From: Paraburkholderia fungorum
GTDB taxonomy: Bacteria > Pseudomonadota > Gammaproteobacteria > Burkholderiales > Burkholderiaceae
NCBI RefSeq assembly: GCF_900099835.1
Contig: NZ_FNKP01000002.1
Coordinates: 992,001-1,056,000, forward strand
Direction of reading: 5' to 3'
Length of the DNA: 64,000 nucleotides
Within the stretch, counting starts at the first letter, position 1. Every line of letters starts with the position of its first letter. The position numbers were made by a program, and so were the translations under genes. A model generated the notes under the pieces. The model worked only from the letters and a program-made list of their open reading frames with translations. It ran no database searches and was not told where the DNA came from. Shown here in pieces: positions 29,427-38,085 of the stretch.

Positions 29427-29747
29427 AACTGGTAGGGCGTCGCGAGATGCGTGCGGGGCAGATGTCAGTGACGTGGAAACGGCGCGTAGCGGGCCAGCGA
29501 GCCGCCGTTTTTGAGACCAGGAATTTTGGCGATATTATGCATGCGGTTCAAAGATCGCGCGTCGGGGTGACGCGCATCACCGGAGAGGCGTCGCGCAAGA
29601 GCGGCGTCACGGCCGGACGGAGAACGAAGACGCAGGTAGATCGAATAGCGAAGGGCGCAAGCTACCGGAACGACGACGGCTGACGAAGCCACAGCCCGTT
29701 TTGGCACTGGAGCGAGCGCAGCAAAACAGGTAAGGAATAGAAGAGCG
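29427..29747. other. Divergent intergenic region, 321 bases
   Basis: Apart from the promoter at 29511-29538 nothing clear is visible. It also contains a loose AACGGCG/CGCCGTT hairpin with a T run near 29480-29512. Confidence 0.4.
29511..29538 (+). promoter_or_regulatory. Sigma-70-type promoter for the SUOX-fold/kinase operon
   Basis: TTGAGA (29511-29516) and TATTAT (29533-29538) are 16 bases apart. The expected start near 29545 gives a leader of about 200 bases before the gene at 29748. Confidence 0.5.
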
Positions 29748-30335
29748 ATGACCAGGTTGATCGAGTTGATGACGAAGTTGCACGCTGCAAATACCGCCGA
29801 TGTGATTTATCGCGCGCTGCGCCGGGCGCGTTGGGCCATTGGCCTGATGGCCGCGCTGGCCGGACTGGCCGGACTGGCCACGTCGGGCATCGCGCAGGCC
29901 CAGACCGACGCGCCGCTCACGCTCGACGTGCAGGGCAAGATCAGCAAGACCAACGACGCGGCGCACCAGTCCTACCATTTCACGGAAGCGCAACTGCTCG
30001 CGCTGCCGCCGCATTCGATCACCACTTCCACCACGTGGACTCCGCGTTCCACCTTCACAGGACCGCTGCTCGCGGATATTCTGAAGGCGGTCGGCGCCTA
30101 TGGCACCCAGATCGAGTTCCGTACGCTCGACGATTACACCTACACCGTGCCGGTGTCCGACAGCGATCGCTATGGCGTGGTCGTGGCGTACAGCATGAAC
30201 GGCCAGCGGCTGAAGGTCAGCGACTTCGGGCCGCTATTCCTTATCTACCCGCGCGACGCGTTCCCTGACGAAATCACGGGCGCCTCGGGCGATTCGAAAT
30301 TCGTATGGCAGATCAAGGCCCTCATCGTCAAATAG
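29748..30335 (+). CDS. Secreted SUOX-fold (molybdopterin-binding-like) protein without cysteine
   Basis: A 195-residue exported protein. An unusually long N-terminus with hydrophobic segment (WAIGLMAALAGLAGLATS, cleavage after AQA) leads to a domain resembling the sulfite-oxidase molybdopterin-binding fold: LDVQGKIS, FTEAQLLALPPHSI, TWTPRSTFTGPLLADILKAVG and LFLIYPRD. The Mo-ligating Cys of active enzymes is absent, and the whole protein has no cysteine, so it is unlikely to be a molybdoenzyme. Its stop overlaps the start of the hybrid kinase by 31 bases. I infer a periplasmic ligand-binding role for that kinase. Confidence 0.75.
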   Translation: MTRLIELMTKLHAANTADVIYRALRRARWAIGLMAALAGLAGLATSGIAQAQTDAPLTLDVQGKISKTNDAAHQSYHFTEAQLLALPPHSITTSTTWTPRSTFTGPLLADILKAVGAYGTQIEFRTLDDYTYTVPVSDSDRYGVVVAYSMNGQRLKVSDFGPLFLIYPRDAFPDEITGASGDSKFVWQIKALIVK

Positions 30336-32158
30336 TGCGCCGTCCGTGGCGCCGGGTGTTCTATGTGCTGATCTGGCTAACCGCGCTCGCGGCGCCAGCC
30401 GGCGCGATTGGCTATCTGTTGTACGCAAACCTGCTGAATCCGCGCGCCACCGAGCAGTTGACCGGCACCTACGACGGCTTTTACTGGGACGCCGCGCAAC
30501 TGCAAATTGCCTACGGGCGCTTTGAAAACCAGTTGCTGCTGTACCAGTCGGGCACTGACGACGACTTCCAGCGGCTGATGCTGCGCTACCAGCTGCTGCA
30601 ATCCAAACTCCGTGTGATGGCCGGCTCGACGCAGCGGCTGACCGCGCAGCTTGCGCTGCTGCAACGGCAGATCGACGAAATTCACCGGCTCGATACGCTG
30701 CTGCACACGCTTCAACCCGAAGTCGACGCGTTGCCGAAAGATCGCAGCCGCGCGAGCCGGATCGTCGCGCAATTGCGCGCGCACTGGACCGAGATCAACG
30801 ATCTCGCGCTGAGCCGCCGTTTCGCCGACGTCGCCGACCGCGAAGCGATGAACCGCGATTTCATCGACAAGCGCCGCTTGCTGTTTGTGGGCGGGATGGT
30901 GCTGCTGTTGCTGTCGGCAGCGGCGACCACGCTGCTGGTGCTCAACGGCCGGCGCCGCACGCGTCTGATGATCCAGCAGCACGCGGCGCTCGAAGCCGAA
31001 CACCAGGCGAGCCGCGCGGCGCGCGAGGCGAGTCTCGCAAAAGACGCGTTTCTCGGCATGATCAGTCACGAACTACGCACGCCGCTGCATGCAATCGTGT
31101 CGTCGATTGAATTGCTGGGTTTCAACTATCACTCCGAGGCCGACCGCAAGGTGATCCTGCGCCTCGAAACGGCAGCGCGGCATCTCGAAGCGCAAATGAA
31201 GGACCTCACCGATTACGCGCGCCTGGGCGCGGGCAAGCTCGAACTGCGTCACGAGCATTTCGAGCCGCGCGAACTGCTGGCGTCGATTGTCGATGAACAC
31301 ACGATGTCGGCGGCGGCGCGCGGTCTGCAACTCGACAGCGAGGCGACCGGCGTGCGCGGGCTGGTCGACTCCGATCCGCATCGGATCCGTCAGATCGTCA
31401 ACAACCTCGTCACCAACGCAATCCGCTATACCGAGACCGGCGCGGTGCGCGTGCAGTTGCGGCAGCAGCCGGCCGTGCTGATTTTTATCGTCAGCGATAC
31501 CGGGCCGGGCGTGGCGCAGGCGCAGATTCCGCTGATTTTCCAGGAGTTCACGCAACTCGACTCGTCGCGCACACGGCGTTTCGAAGGCGCGGGAATGGGG
31601 CTGACGATCGTGCAGGGGCTGGTGAAGCTGTTCGGCGGCACGGTCGATGTCGCGAGCACGGTCGGCGTAGGCACCACGTTTACGGTGACGATTCCGGTCA
31701 CGTCGGTCGCGGCTGCCGAGCCGGCCGATGTCGCCGCGCAGGCCGACCCCGGCGGCGCGCGACCGTGCGTGCTGATCGTCGACGACAACCGTCTGATCCG
31801 CGAATCGCTCAGCGAAATGATCGCGCATATGGATTTCGACGCGCACGCCGTCGCCACCGCCGACGATGCGCTCGCATGGCTCGACCTGCGCCGTTGCGAC
31901 GTGGTGCTGCTCGACCTGCACATGCCGGATCGCGACGGTTATACCTTTCTCGCGGAGTTCGAAAAGCGTGGCGGGCCGTCGGCTGGCGTGCCGGTGATCG
32001 TGGTCAGCGCGTATGCGCCAGAGGTGAGGACGAGGACGGCGGCGGAAGAAGAAGCAGATGGCGAACAGCCGTTCTTCGACGCGTTATTAAAGCCGGTACA
32101 TTACGAGGATCTGCGCAGCGCATTGCAGCGTGCGGTGGCGTCGCGCCATGTGGTGTGA
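30305..32158 (+). CDS. Hybrid sensor histidine kinase/response regulator
   Basis: A 617-residue membrane kinase. Transmembrane helices lie at about residues 17-42 and 192-213, enclosing a 150-residue helical periplasmic sensor. The HisKA box GMISHELRTPLH has His255, followed by an HATPase domain (NNLVTNAIRYTETG, DTGPGVAQ, GAGMGLTIVQG). A C-terminal receiver carries LIVDDN, LLDLHMPDRDG and LLKPV. The frame begins inside the SUOX-fold gene, so the pair is translationally coupled. Its likely partner is the convergent BetR-receiver gene. Confidence 0.92.
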   Translation: MADQGPHRQIVRRPWRRVFYVLIWLTALAAPAGAIGYLLYANLLNPRATEQLTGTYDGFYWDAAQLQIAYGRFENQLLLYQSGTDDDFQRLMLRYQLLQSKLRVMAGSTQRLTAQLALLQRQIDEIHRLDTLLHTLQPEVDALPKDRSRASRIVAQLRAHWTEINDLALSRRFADVADREAMNRDFIDKRRLLFVGGMVLLLLSAAATTLLVLNGRRRTRLMIQQHAALEAEHQASRAAREASLAKDAFLGMISHELRTPLHAIVSSIELLGFNYHSEADRKVILRLETAARHLEAQMKDLTDYARLGAGKLELRHEHFEPRELLASIVDEHTMSAAARGLQLDSEATGVRGLVDSDPHRIRQIVNNLVTNAIRYTETGAVRVQLRQQPAVLIFIVSDTGPGVAQAQIPLIFQEFTQLDSSRTRRFEGAGMGLTIVQGLVKLFGGTVDVASTVGVGTTFTVTIPVTSVAAAEPADVAAQADPGGARPCVLIVDDNRLIRESLSEMIAHMDFDAHAVATADDALAWLDLRRCDVVLLDLHMPDRDGYTFLAEFEKRGGPSAGVPVIVVSAYAPEVRTRTAAEEEADGEQPFFDALLKPVHYEDLRSALQRAVASRHVV

Positions 32159-32288
32159 AGCGTGGCCGGCAGGGCGGGAATGGAGGCGGGCATCAACCTG
32201 AGCACACACCTTCAGCCGCTGAAACTCACGGCGGGTTAGCGGCGGCGTTTCAATGTCTGTCTTTAAGACCGGGCTTCAAGGCCTGGCG

Positions 32289-33143
32289 TCAAGGCCGGTT
32301 CAACCGTTTGGACAGATCGGCGACCAGAATCGCCATGCGCGCGGGCTTTTCATAGCACGCGACGTCGAAATTGCGGATGACCTGACTGATTTCCGATTCG
32401 CTGGCCTTGCCGGTCAGCAATTCGCCGGTCAGCACGAAGATCGGCGCGTCCGGGTTTTCCGACGCTCGCACCGCGCGAATCGCGGCCGCCGAGGTTTGCG
32501 CGCCGAACAGCCAGTCGATCACGATGCCGTCGAATACCTGCGTTTGCAGTTGCTCGGCAAACGACGCCAGCCCGTAAATCGCCACCGCCGCGAAGCCGCT
32601 GCGCTCCAGATAGTCGCGCAGGTTGTCGGCGCTGGCCTGATCGTCGTCGACCACGGCAATAGTCGGCTTGTCGGTTTCAGCGCGGCGCGGATAAATCTCG
32701 ATCTTGTGGACTTCGTATGCGCTCTGGTAAAGCGTGCCGTCGTGACGCGCGACGCGCCATTGGCCGAGCCGCGAATACGCGACGAATTCCGGGCGGCTGC
32801 CCGCTTCGAGCGCCGCACCGACCCAGGCGGTGCACGCCAGTTCGATTGCGCCGATGCAGAACACGGCTTCCTGCGCGATCGCGCCGACCATGCCCGGATC
32901 GAGCGATTGTGCGCCGAACAGCTGAGCCGCCGGTTCGCCGAACACCTCGGCGACCTTTTTGATCTGCGACAGGGTCCACGGGCTGTTGCCGCGCAGCTTG
33001 CGGTGTCCCTGTGAAAAACTCAGATCGAGGATCCGGCACAGCTCAGTGGTTTGCTGACGTTTGCCGATTCCATGCCGGCTCATCAATTCGCGTACGCGCT
33101 CGGCGACCGCGATGGCGTCAGGTGAGAGTGTTTCGTTGGTCAT
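32289..33143 (-). CDS. BetR-type DNA-binding response regulator
   Basis: A 284-residue regulator with an unusual order. An N-terminal BetR-like helix-turn-helix region (residues about 10-140; ELMSRHGIGKRQQTTELCRILDLSFSQGHRKL) precedes a C-terminal receiver (about 160-280). IAVVDDDQASADNL gives the acidic pair, IVIDWLFG the phosphorylatable Asp, VLTGEL the Thr and CYEKPA the Lys. It is convergent with the hybrid kinase 131 bases away, the likely phosphodonor. The three genes look like one signalling module whose output gene is not in view. Confidence 0.85.
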   Translation of the reverse strand: MTNETLSPDAIAVAERVRELMSRHGIGKRQQTTELCRILDLSFSQGHRKLRGNSPWTLSQIKKVAEVFGEPAAQLFGAQSLDPGMVGAIAQEAVFCIGAIELACTAWVGAALEAGSRPEFVAYSRLGQWRVARHDGTLYQSAYEVHKIEIYPRRAETDKPTIAVVDDDQASADNLRDYLERSGFAAVAIYGLASFAEQLQTQVFDGIVIDWLFGAQTSAAAIRAVRASENPDAPIFVLTGELLTGKASESEISQVIRNFDVACYEKPARMAILVADLSKRLNRP

Positions 33144-33468
33144 ACTGCGTGAAAATCCGCCGTCTTAAAGGGTACTGGGGGAAGCGATAGTGCAGGCGCG
33201 GCCTCTCCACGCACAAGCAATGCGCATGGATGAGCTACGCAGGGGGACAGCAAATGTACCGTAAAAAGTATCGCGGTTTATGTTTTTGCCGAATTGCCAT
33301 TGAGCCCGACCCGGCAAAACGCGTGACAGACAATTCCGGCATTTTTATGTATTTGGCATCGTGCGTATTTTACCGATTAACGGTGTCCCATCTGTGAAGA
33401 ATATGCCGTACGAGCGCGATATGCCGACTGTTTGAGCACTATTTGACTCCTGAACGCATTGGATCGAT
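33144..33468. other. Gene-free stretch between the BetR regulator and hipA
   Basis: This 325-base stretch lies upstream of the BetR gene and downstream of hipA. I see no gene or clear hairpin in it; it presumably holds the BetR promoter. Confidence 0.4.
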
Positions 33469-34812
33469 TCATTCGGGCGGCATTTTTTCGAGCTTGGCGG
33501 CCGAGTTTTTCAGTCCTTTGAAAATCCGCTCGGCGACCCGCGCTGGAAACCGTTCAGGCAATTCCGCCGATACCCGCTCGATTACCTTGGGCGTTTCGTC
33601 GATCAGCCGCTGGATCAACGGTTCCGCGCTCGCGCCGTACGAGCATTTCAGCGCCATCGTGTTGAAATGGCGCCGTTGCACGTCGCGAAACGCGTCGTGT
33701 TTGCTGCGCGACCACATGCCCATCGCGAGCCGGGCCTTGAACCACGACCACTGGTTGGGGCCGCTGCCTTCCACCGGCCAGATCGACATCACGTCGTAAA
33801 GCGGCGTCAGCCGGTATTGGCCGCCCGCCAGCAGGCGGATGCTGAAGTTTTTGGCGTGGCCGTCGGGTGCGGCCAGCATCCAGAACAGAATCTGGCTGGC
33901 GAGCAGCGTTTCGATGTCCTGCCGCGACGTCACCGATTGCTGAAGAATCCGCGCGAGGTCGAGCACGCCGGGGCCACCTTCGTTTTCATACTTGCGATGC
34001 GAGGGCACGCCGTACACCTGGCAGAAGTCCTCCTGCGGCAGACGCAGCAGCCATTGGCCGCTCGAATGCATCTGCCGGTCGAAGCGTTCGACGCTCAACA
34101 CGCGCTGCTTGCCGAACGTCATGATTTCCGTATTCGCGACCGGCAACCCGTATGCACGCAGAATCCGCAGACACAGCCACTCGTTTTCCACCGACGTGCT
34201 GAGGTCGGCGAGCTTGTTGCCGACCAGCCCCAGCGGCAGCTTGAAAATATGCGTGGTCGGCGTCGCGCCGTGCGGGCGCTGCCATTTGCCGTCGTGCCAC
34301 AGCAGCGCGGTTTTCTCCTGCGCGCCGGCCAGCGAGATGCGGAAATCGTCGTCCGGCTCGTCGTGGGCGCCGATTGGCGGCGTGCTGACCGTGCGCGCCA
34401 GCATCGCTTCGATCTCGCTGTCGGATAGCGGCGTACCTTCGATCCGGTCGACCCCTACCGGCGCATCGTCTTCGGGCAGGAGCTGGACCGCGCCCACACA
34501 GTCGCGGCCGATGGCCTGCAGCAGGTCGAACGCATCGAGCGTGTCGGTCTGATAGCGCTGGGCGATACGTTTGCGGATCGCCTCGCTGTCGGGCAGCAGA
34601 TTGTCGAAGTAATTCAGCACGCGCGGGCCTTTTTGCGCCATGTTGCCAGGTGTGAATGGCAGCGACAGCGACAGCGGGCGACCCGCCGCCGATTCGACCC
34701 ACGCGGGGTCGTACGCGAACTCCATCGGCCCGCGCGCGGGCAGGCGCCAGACGCCGACACGCTCGCCATTGGCCCACACCGACAACGCCTGCGAATGAGT
34801 AGGGCGACCCAT
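33469..34812 (-). CDS. hipA: HipA-type serine/threonine kinase toxin
   Basis: A 447-residue HipA-family kinase. The N-terminal barrel (ALSVWANGERVGVWRL) is followed by ISLAGAQEKTALL (nucleotide loop), IFKLPLG with the ATP-binding Lys, VENEWLCLRILRAYGLPVA, the catalytic loop APDGHAKNFSI and LTPLYDVMS with the metal-binding Asp. Length and motifs are complete. HipA phosphorylates glutamyl-tRNA synthetase in E. coli and so slows growth; that target is family knowledge only. Start ATG 34812 lies 2 bases after the hipB stop; GTG codons at 34821 and 34818 are possible. Confidence 0.92.
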   Translation of the reverse strand: MGRPTHSQALSVWANGERVGVWRLPARGPMEFAYDPAWVESAAGRPLSLSLPFTPGNMAQKGPRVLNYFDNLLPDSEAIRKRIAQRYQTDTLDAFDLLQAIGRDCVGAVQLLPEDDAPVGVDRIEGTPLSDSEIEAMLARTVSTPPIGAHDEPDDDFRISLAGAQEKTALLWHDGKWQRPHGATPTTHIFKLPLGLVGNKLADLSTSVENEWLCLRILRAYGLPVANTEIMTFGKQRVLSVERFDRQMHSSGQWLLRLPQEDFCQVYGVPSHRKYENEGGPGVLDLARILQQSVTSRQDIETLLASQILFWMLAAPDGHAKNFSIRLLAGGQYRLTPLYDVMSIWPVEGSGPNQWSWFKARLAMGMWSRSKHDAFRDVQRRHFNTMALKCSYGASAEPLIQRLIDETPKVIERVSAELPERFPARVAERIFKGLKNSAAKLEKMPPE

Positions 34813-34814
34813 GC

Positions 34815-35069
34815 TCACCACTCGATCAGCGGAGTCGGGTCGGGCTGCGGCTGGCTCTTGTCGCGCACCTGCAACTGCAGCCCGTAGATGCCGGAGAGCG
34901 CCAGCAATTGCGCGACGGTGAGCGAACCGGCGTCGGTTTCCAGCGCTGAAATGCGGCTCTGACTGACGCCGATGCGCGCGGCCGCGTCAGCCTGCGTGAG
35001 ACCGGCTTGCCGGCGGCTCGCGGCGAGCAGCTGGGCGATCTGGTTAGGGGTGGCGATGAGATGGAGCAT
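34815..35069 (-). CDS. hipB: HipB-type antitoxin, Xre family regulator
   Basis: An 84-residue Cro/CI-type DNA-binding protein: LLAASRRQAGLTQADAAARIGVSQSRISALETDAGSLTVAQLLAL is the helix-turn-helix. It ends IEW, in line with HipB proteins that have a short flexible C-terminal tail. It precedes hipA in the same operon and would neutralise HipA and repress the operon. Five similar palindromes occupy the 130 bases upstream of its start. Confidence 0.92.
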   Translation of the reverse strand: MLHLIATPNQIAQLLAASRRQAGLTQADAAARIGVSQSRISALETDAGSLTVAQLLALSGIYGLQLQVRDKSQPQPDPTPLIEW

Positions 35070-35076
35070 GACGGAT

Positions 35077-35198
35077 TATCCGTGAGACGAATAAATGCAA
35101 TTTATTCGTCAAACGAATATTTGTCAAATATTCGTCTCACGAATATTTTTCTAAATATCTGTGAGACGAATAAAAGACGAATATCTGTTTAACGAATA
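35077..35198. promoter_or_regulatory. hipBA operator array: five 17-bp palindromes plus promoter
   Basis: Five copies of TATYYGT-NNN-ACGAATA lie at 35077-35093, 35103-35119, 35129-35145, 35156-35172 and 35182-35198, with start-to-start spacing of 26, 26, 27 and 26 bases. The third is perfect and extends to 10-bp arms (35126-35148). On the minus strand TTGACA (35122-35127) and TAAATT (35099-35104) are 17 bases apart, so the second copy fills the promoter spacer. A second small palindrome, ACGGAT-T-ATCCGT (35071-35083), covers the ribosome-binding region of hipB. Confidence 0.8.
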
Positions 35199-35387
35199 AA
35201 TGGGGTGAGATTTTAGTCGTGACTCGAAAGCCCTTCTGGTAAGGCTTTGCGGGTTACTCTGCCGCGTTCCGATGGCGTTGTCGATCTCGCCAGGTTCTCC
35301 ATCTCCGCAGACTTCCGGTGCGGCGGCATTGCAGACAAGCGACTCGCCTGCGAAGATTACGCCCACATTTAAAACCGGCCCCGCCAG

Positions 35388-36728
35388 ATGACCACGACTT
35401 ACCCGCTGCACGCAAACTTCACCTCTGCCGATCAACCGTTTCCGAAACAGGCCGATGTCGTGATCGCCGGCGCGGGCATCATGGGCTGCGCGGCCGCCTG
35501 GTATCTTGCGCGCCGCGGCCTCTCGGTGGTGGTGCTCGATAAATCGCGGATTGCCGGCCAGCAGTCGTCGCGGGCATGGGGTTTCGTGCGTCAGCAGGGC
35601 CGCGAAGCCGCCGAAGTGCCGCTGATGATGGCGAGCATCCCGCTCTGGAAAGAACTCGAAAGCGAGCTGAATTTCGATCTGGAGTGGCGTCAGGGCGGCT
35701 GCCTCTACGTGGCTTCCGATGAAGAAGAGTGGGCGTCGTTCCAGCAATGGATGGACGTCGCGCGCCAATACGGGCTCGACACCCGCACGCTCGATCGCAA
35801 GCAGATCGACGCCGTCGTGACCGGCATGCAAGGTCCGGCGCTCGGCGGCCTCTACACGCCGAGCGACGGCCAGGCCGAACCGCGCCGCGCCACCGCCGCG
35901 TTCGCCGCGCGCGCCGCCGAGGCCGGCGCATTGTTTTTCGAAGGATGCGGCGTGGTCGGCGTCGAGCGTGCGGGCGGCGCGATTGCGGGCGTGGTCACCG
36001 AGCGGGGCACGGTGCGCACCTCGCGCTTCATCTGTGCGGCGGGCGCCAGCAGCTGGAAGCTGCTCAGAACGCTCGGTCTGGAATTGCCGCAGCAGGTCGT
36101 GCGCGGCACCTGTTCGCGCACCAATCCGCTGCCGCAGATCACTGCGTCCACGTTCTGGGGGCACGGCCTCGGCGTGCGGCAACGCGCGAACGGCGCGATC
36201 AACCTTGCCGACGATATGCAGGTCGACGTCGACATGACGCTCGGCCATTTCCGCGCGCTCAAGTGGTTCTTGCCCGAATTGTGGAAGCAGCGCGAGAAGT
36301 TCAGTTTCCATCTGAACGGCGCGTGTTTGCGCGATCTGCGCGAGCGTCTGCCGGGCGGCGTGCCCGAAGCCGAGCGCGTGCTGTATCCGCGTGATCCGCA
36401 TCCGCAGCCGAATGCGAGCCAGGCGCCGAGCGCGTTGAAAAAATTGCGCGCGTTGTTCCCGGCGCTGAAGGACGCGCAGGTGGTCGAATCCTGGGCTGGG
36501 CTGATCGACGTGCTGCCCGACGGCATCCCGGTGATCGATGCGCCGCCGCAGGTCAGCGGGCTGACGATCGCCACCGGCTTTTGCGGACACGGTTTCGCGA
36601 TGGGGCCGATCGTCGGCAAGCTGCTCGCGGAGATGAACGATGGCGGCAAGCCTTCGCTCGATTTGTCCGCGTTCCGATTGCAGCGTTTCTTCGACGGCAC
36701 GATGCAGCGGCCTCGCAGCATGCTGTGA
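35388..36728 (+). CDS. FAD-dependent oxidoreductase (DAO family)
   Basis: A 446-residue flavoenzyme of the D-amino-acid/sarcosine oxidase family. VVIAGAGIMGCAAAWYLARRG (FAD loop GAGIMG at 28-33) opens the fold, and VVVLDKSRIAGQQSSRAWGFVRQQGR follows. FICAAGASSWKLL and the C-terminal DGIPVIDAPP and TGFCGHGFAMGPIVGKLLAEM motifs are typical. It would oxidise an amine or amino acid. It sits upstream of the C39-like protein on the same strand, 51 bases away, and downstream of the hipBA operators, so its promoter may lie in 35216-35387. Confidence 0.92.
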   Translation: MTTTYPLHANFTSADQPFPKQADVVIAGAGIMGCAAAWYLARRGLSVVVLDKSRIAGQQSSRAWGFVRQQGREAAEVPLMMASIPLWKELESELNFDLEWRQGGCLYVASDEEEWASFQQWMDVARQYGLDTRTLDRKQIDAVVTGMQGPALGGLYTPSDGQAEPRRATAAFAARAAEAGALFFEGCGVVGVERAGGAIAGVVTERGTVRTSRFICAAGASSWKLLRTLGLELPQQVVRGTCSRTNPLPQITASTFWGHGLGVRQRANGAINLADDMQVDVDMTLGHFRALKWFLPELWKQREKFSFHLNGACLRDLRERLPGGVPEAERVLYPRDPHPQPNASQAPSALKKLRALFPALKDAQVVESWAGLIDVLPDGIPVIDAPPQVSGLTIATGFCGHGFAMGPIVGKLLAEMNDGGKPSLDLSAFRLQRFFDGTMQRPRSML

Positions 36729-36779
36729 ATGTAAAAGCATCTATTAGCAATTTTTGGCCATTCACGCTCAACGCAATCG

Positions 36780-37412
36780 ATGAACGAACCGGCACTGCGC
36801 CACACAGGCGTACCGTATTACACGCAATGGGGCAGCCCCGAGTGGGTTCGCCATATCGTCGAGCGGCAGGGCGATCCGTGCGACGATCCGCACTGGCGCA
36901 GGAGCGGTTTCGCCGACCCGGAGCGCTATCGCTTCTGGGCCAAACGCCTGTGCGGTTTGACATGTCTCGAATCCGCGCTCGATTATTGGGGTGTCGCGCA
37001 TGCACCGCGCGCCGCGTTACTCGATGAAGCCCTGCAACACGGCGTGTACCGGATGCGCGAGGACGGCGGCGTCGACGGATTGATTTACCAGCCGTTCGCC
37101 GACTGGTCGCGCGGCGCGTTCGGGATCGAGGTCGAGGTGCTGCCGCAGGTGTCGCTCGAAGAGATCGCGGCGCGGTTGAACGCCGATACCCTGGCTATCA
37201 TTTCGGTGAGTGCGGAGATTCGTTATCCCGAGCGGCCGAACCAGCGGCAGGGCGGTCATCTGATCCTGCTGCACGGACGCGATCGCGACGGCGTGTGGTT
37301 TCACAATCCTTCGGGCATCGCGCCGCATCAGGCCGACGTGTATCTGCCGTTTGCCATGGCGGCCAGGTTTTACGCGGGGCGGGGCATGACGCTGAAGCGG
37401 ACGTCGGCATAG
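36780..37412 (+). CDS. C39-like cysteine peptidase family protein
   Basis: A 210-residue protein of the papain-like C39 fold. VPYYTQWGSPEWVR opens it, Cys in KRLCGLTCLESAL is the likely nucleophile, and His and Asn lie in GGHLILLHG and FHNPSG, giving a Cys-His-Asn set. There is no signal peptide or ABC transporter, so it is not a bacteriocin exporter. The substrate is unknown. Start ATG 36780 lies 51 bases after the oxidoreductase stop; the two may be cotranscribed. Confidence 0.75.
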   Translation: MNEPALRHTGVPYYTQWGSPEWVRHIVERQGDPCDDPHWRRSGFADPERYRFWAKRLCGLTCLESALDYWGVAHAPRAALLDEALQHGVYRMREDGGVDGLIYQPFADWSRGAFGIEVEVLPQVSLEEIAARLNADTLAIISVSAEIRYPERPNQRQGGHLILLHGRDRDGVWFHNPSGIAPHQADVYLPFAMAARFYAGRGMTLKRTSA

Positions 37413-37486
37413 GCGAGCCAGGCACAGTGTTCAGGCCCGTTTTCTGCTCATGTGATTTCGTCGACATCTGCAATACCGGACCTGAC

Positions 37487-37750
37487 ATGAATCGAATCTA
37501 TTGCCTGTTTGCTGCCAGCCTTGTCGTCCTCGGAGCCGCCAGCCCGGCGAGCGCCGCGAGTGAGGACGAACAGGCGAAAGCCTGTCGCGGCGACGCGATG
37601 CATTTCTGCGCGGCCGAGATCCCGAACAAAGAGAAGATCACTGCCTGCATGAAGCAGCACCTCGACGAACTGAGCCCGCCGTGTCGCGCGATGTTCAAGG
37701 GCGGCAAGAAGGATGGCGGCAAGAACGGCGATCAGGGCGCGTCGCAATAA
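37487..37750 (+). CDS. Secreted cysteine-rich repeat protein
   Basis: An 87-residue exported protein. The signal peptide (MNRIYCLFAASLVVLGAAS, cleaved near ASA) is followed by one cysteine-rich repeat with C33, C41, C54 and C66 in the spacing of the Golgi-apparatus/FGF-receptor-type 'Cys-rich' repeat, then a lysine/glycine tail. Function unknown; the two expected disulfides fit a periplasmic protein. The start is ATG 37487; a frame from 37295 overlaps the upstream gene and is unlikely. Confidence 0.75.
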   Translation: MNRIYCLFAASLVVLGAASPASAASEDEQAKACRGDAMHFCAAEIPNKEKITACMKQHLDELSPPCRAMFKGGKKDGGKNGDQGASQ

Positions 37751-38085
37751 GCGTTCGGGATGGGGCGCCGCGTGCGGTCTTCGCAGATCCAAAGGTGAGG
37801 ATCAGTGGGCAGACCGCACGCACACATTAGTCAGCTGAATTTCATTCTCCGCGCGCCTTAAAAAATGCCTTAAAAACAACCGCCTGTCCGCCAGGTTGGC
37901 AAATTGCGCCAACCTGAGGCACATGTTGCCGTGCAAACAATCCCAAAAAGTTGCACCATAGGCGTTTGCCAGAAAAAAGTGCCGGTGCCGGATGCCGTTA
38001 TTTGCAGCTTTTTGTGCGGCTACCGCGCCAGACTTTTTCTGTCCTTTGACCGACGCCTTCTTCATCACGACGCTGCGACCGCGCT
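37751..38085. other. Leader region of zwf with a strong hairpin
   Basis: This 335-base stretch contains CAGGTTGGC (37892-37900) paired with GCCAACCTG (37908-37916), a perfect 9-bp stem with a 7-base loop about 170 bases before zwf. It could be a regulator site or an mRNA leader hairpin. The reverse frame at 37802-38068 is not supported. Confidence 0.45.

Noticed and set aside
29480..29520. AACGGCG/CGCCGTT hairpin with T run as a terminator
   Set aside because: No gene ends nearby on that strand and the loop is long; it overlaps the likely -35 box.
35216..35270. tRNA-like or att-like sequence near the hip operators (TGGTAAGGCTTTGCGGG)
   Set aside because: It does not fold into a tRNA and has no duplicate in the window.
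35151..36740. 529-residue reverse frame across the FAD oxidoreductase
   Set aside because: It is antisense to a gene with clear flavoprotein motifs and has shadow composition.
37802..38068. 88-residue reverse frame upstream of zwf starting MMKKASVKGQKK
   Set aside because: Lysine-rich start looks coding, but there is no family match, no clear ribosome-binding site and the rest is biased leader sequence.
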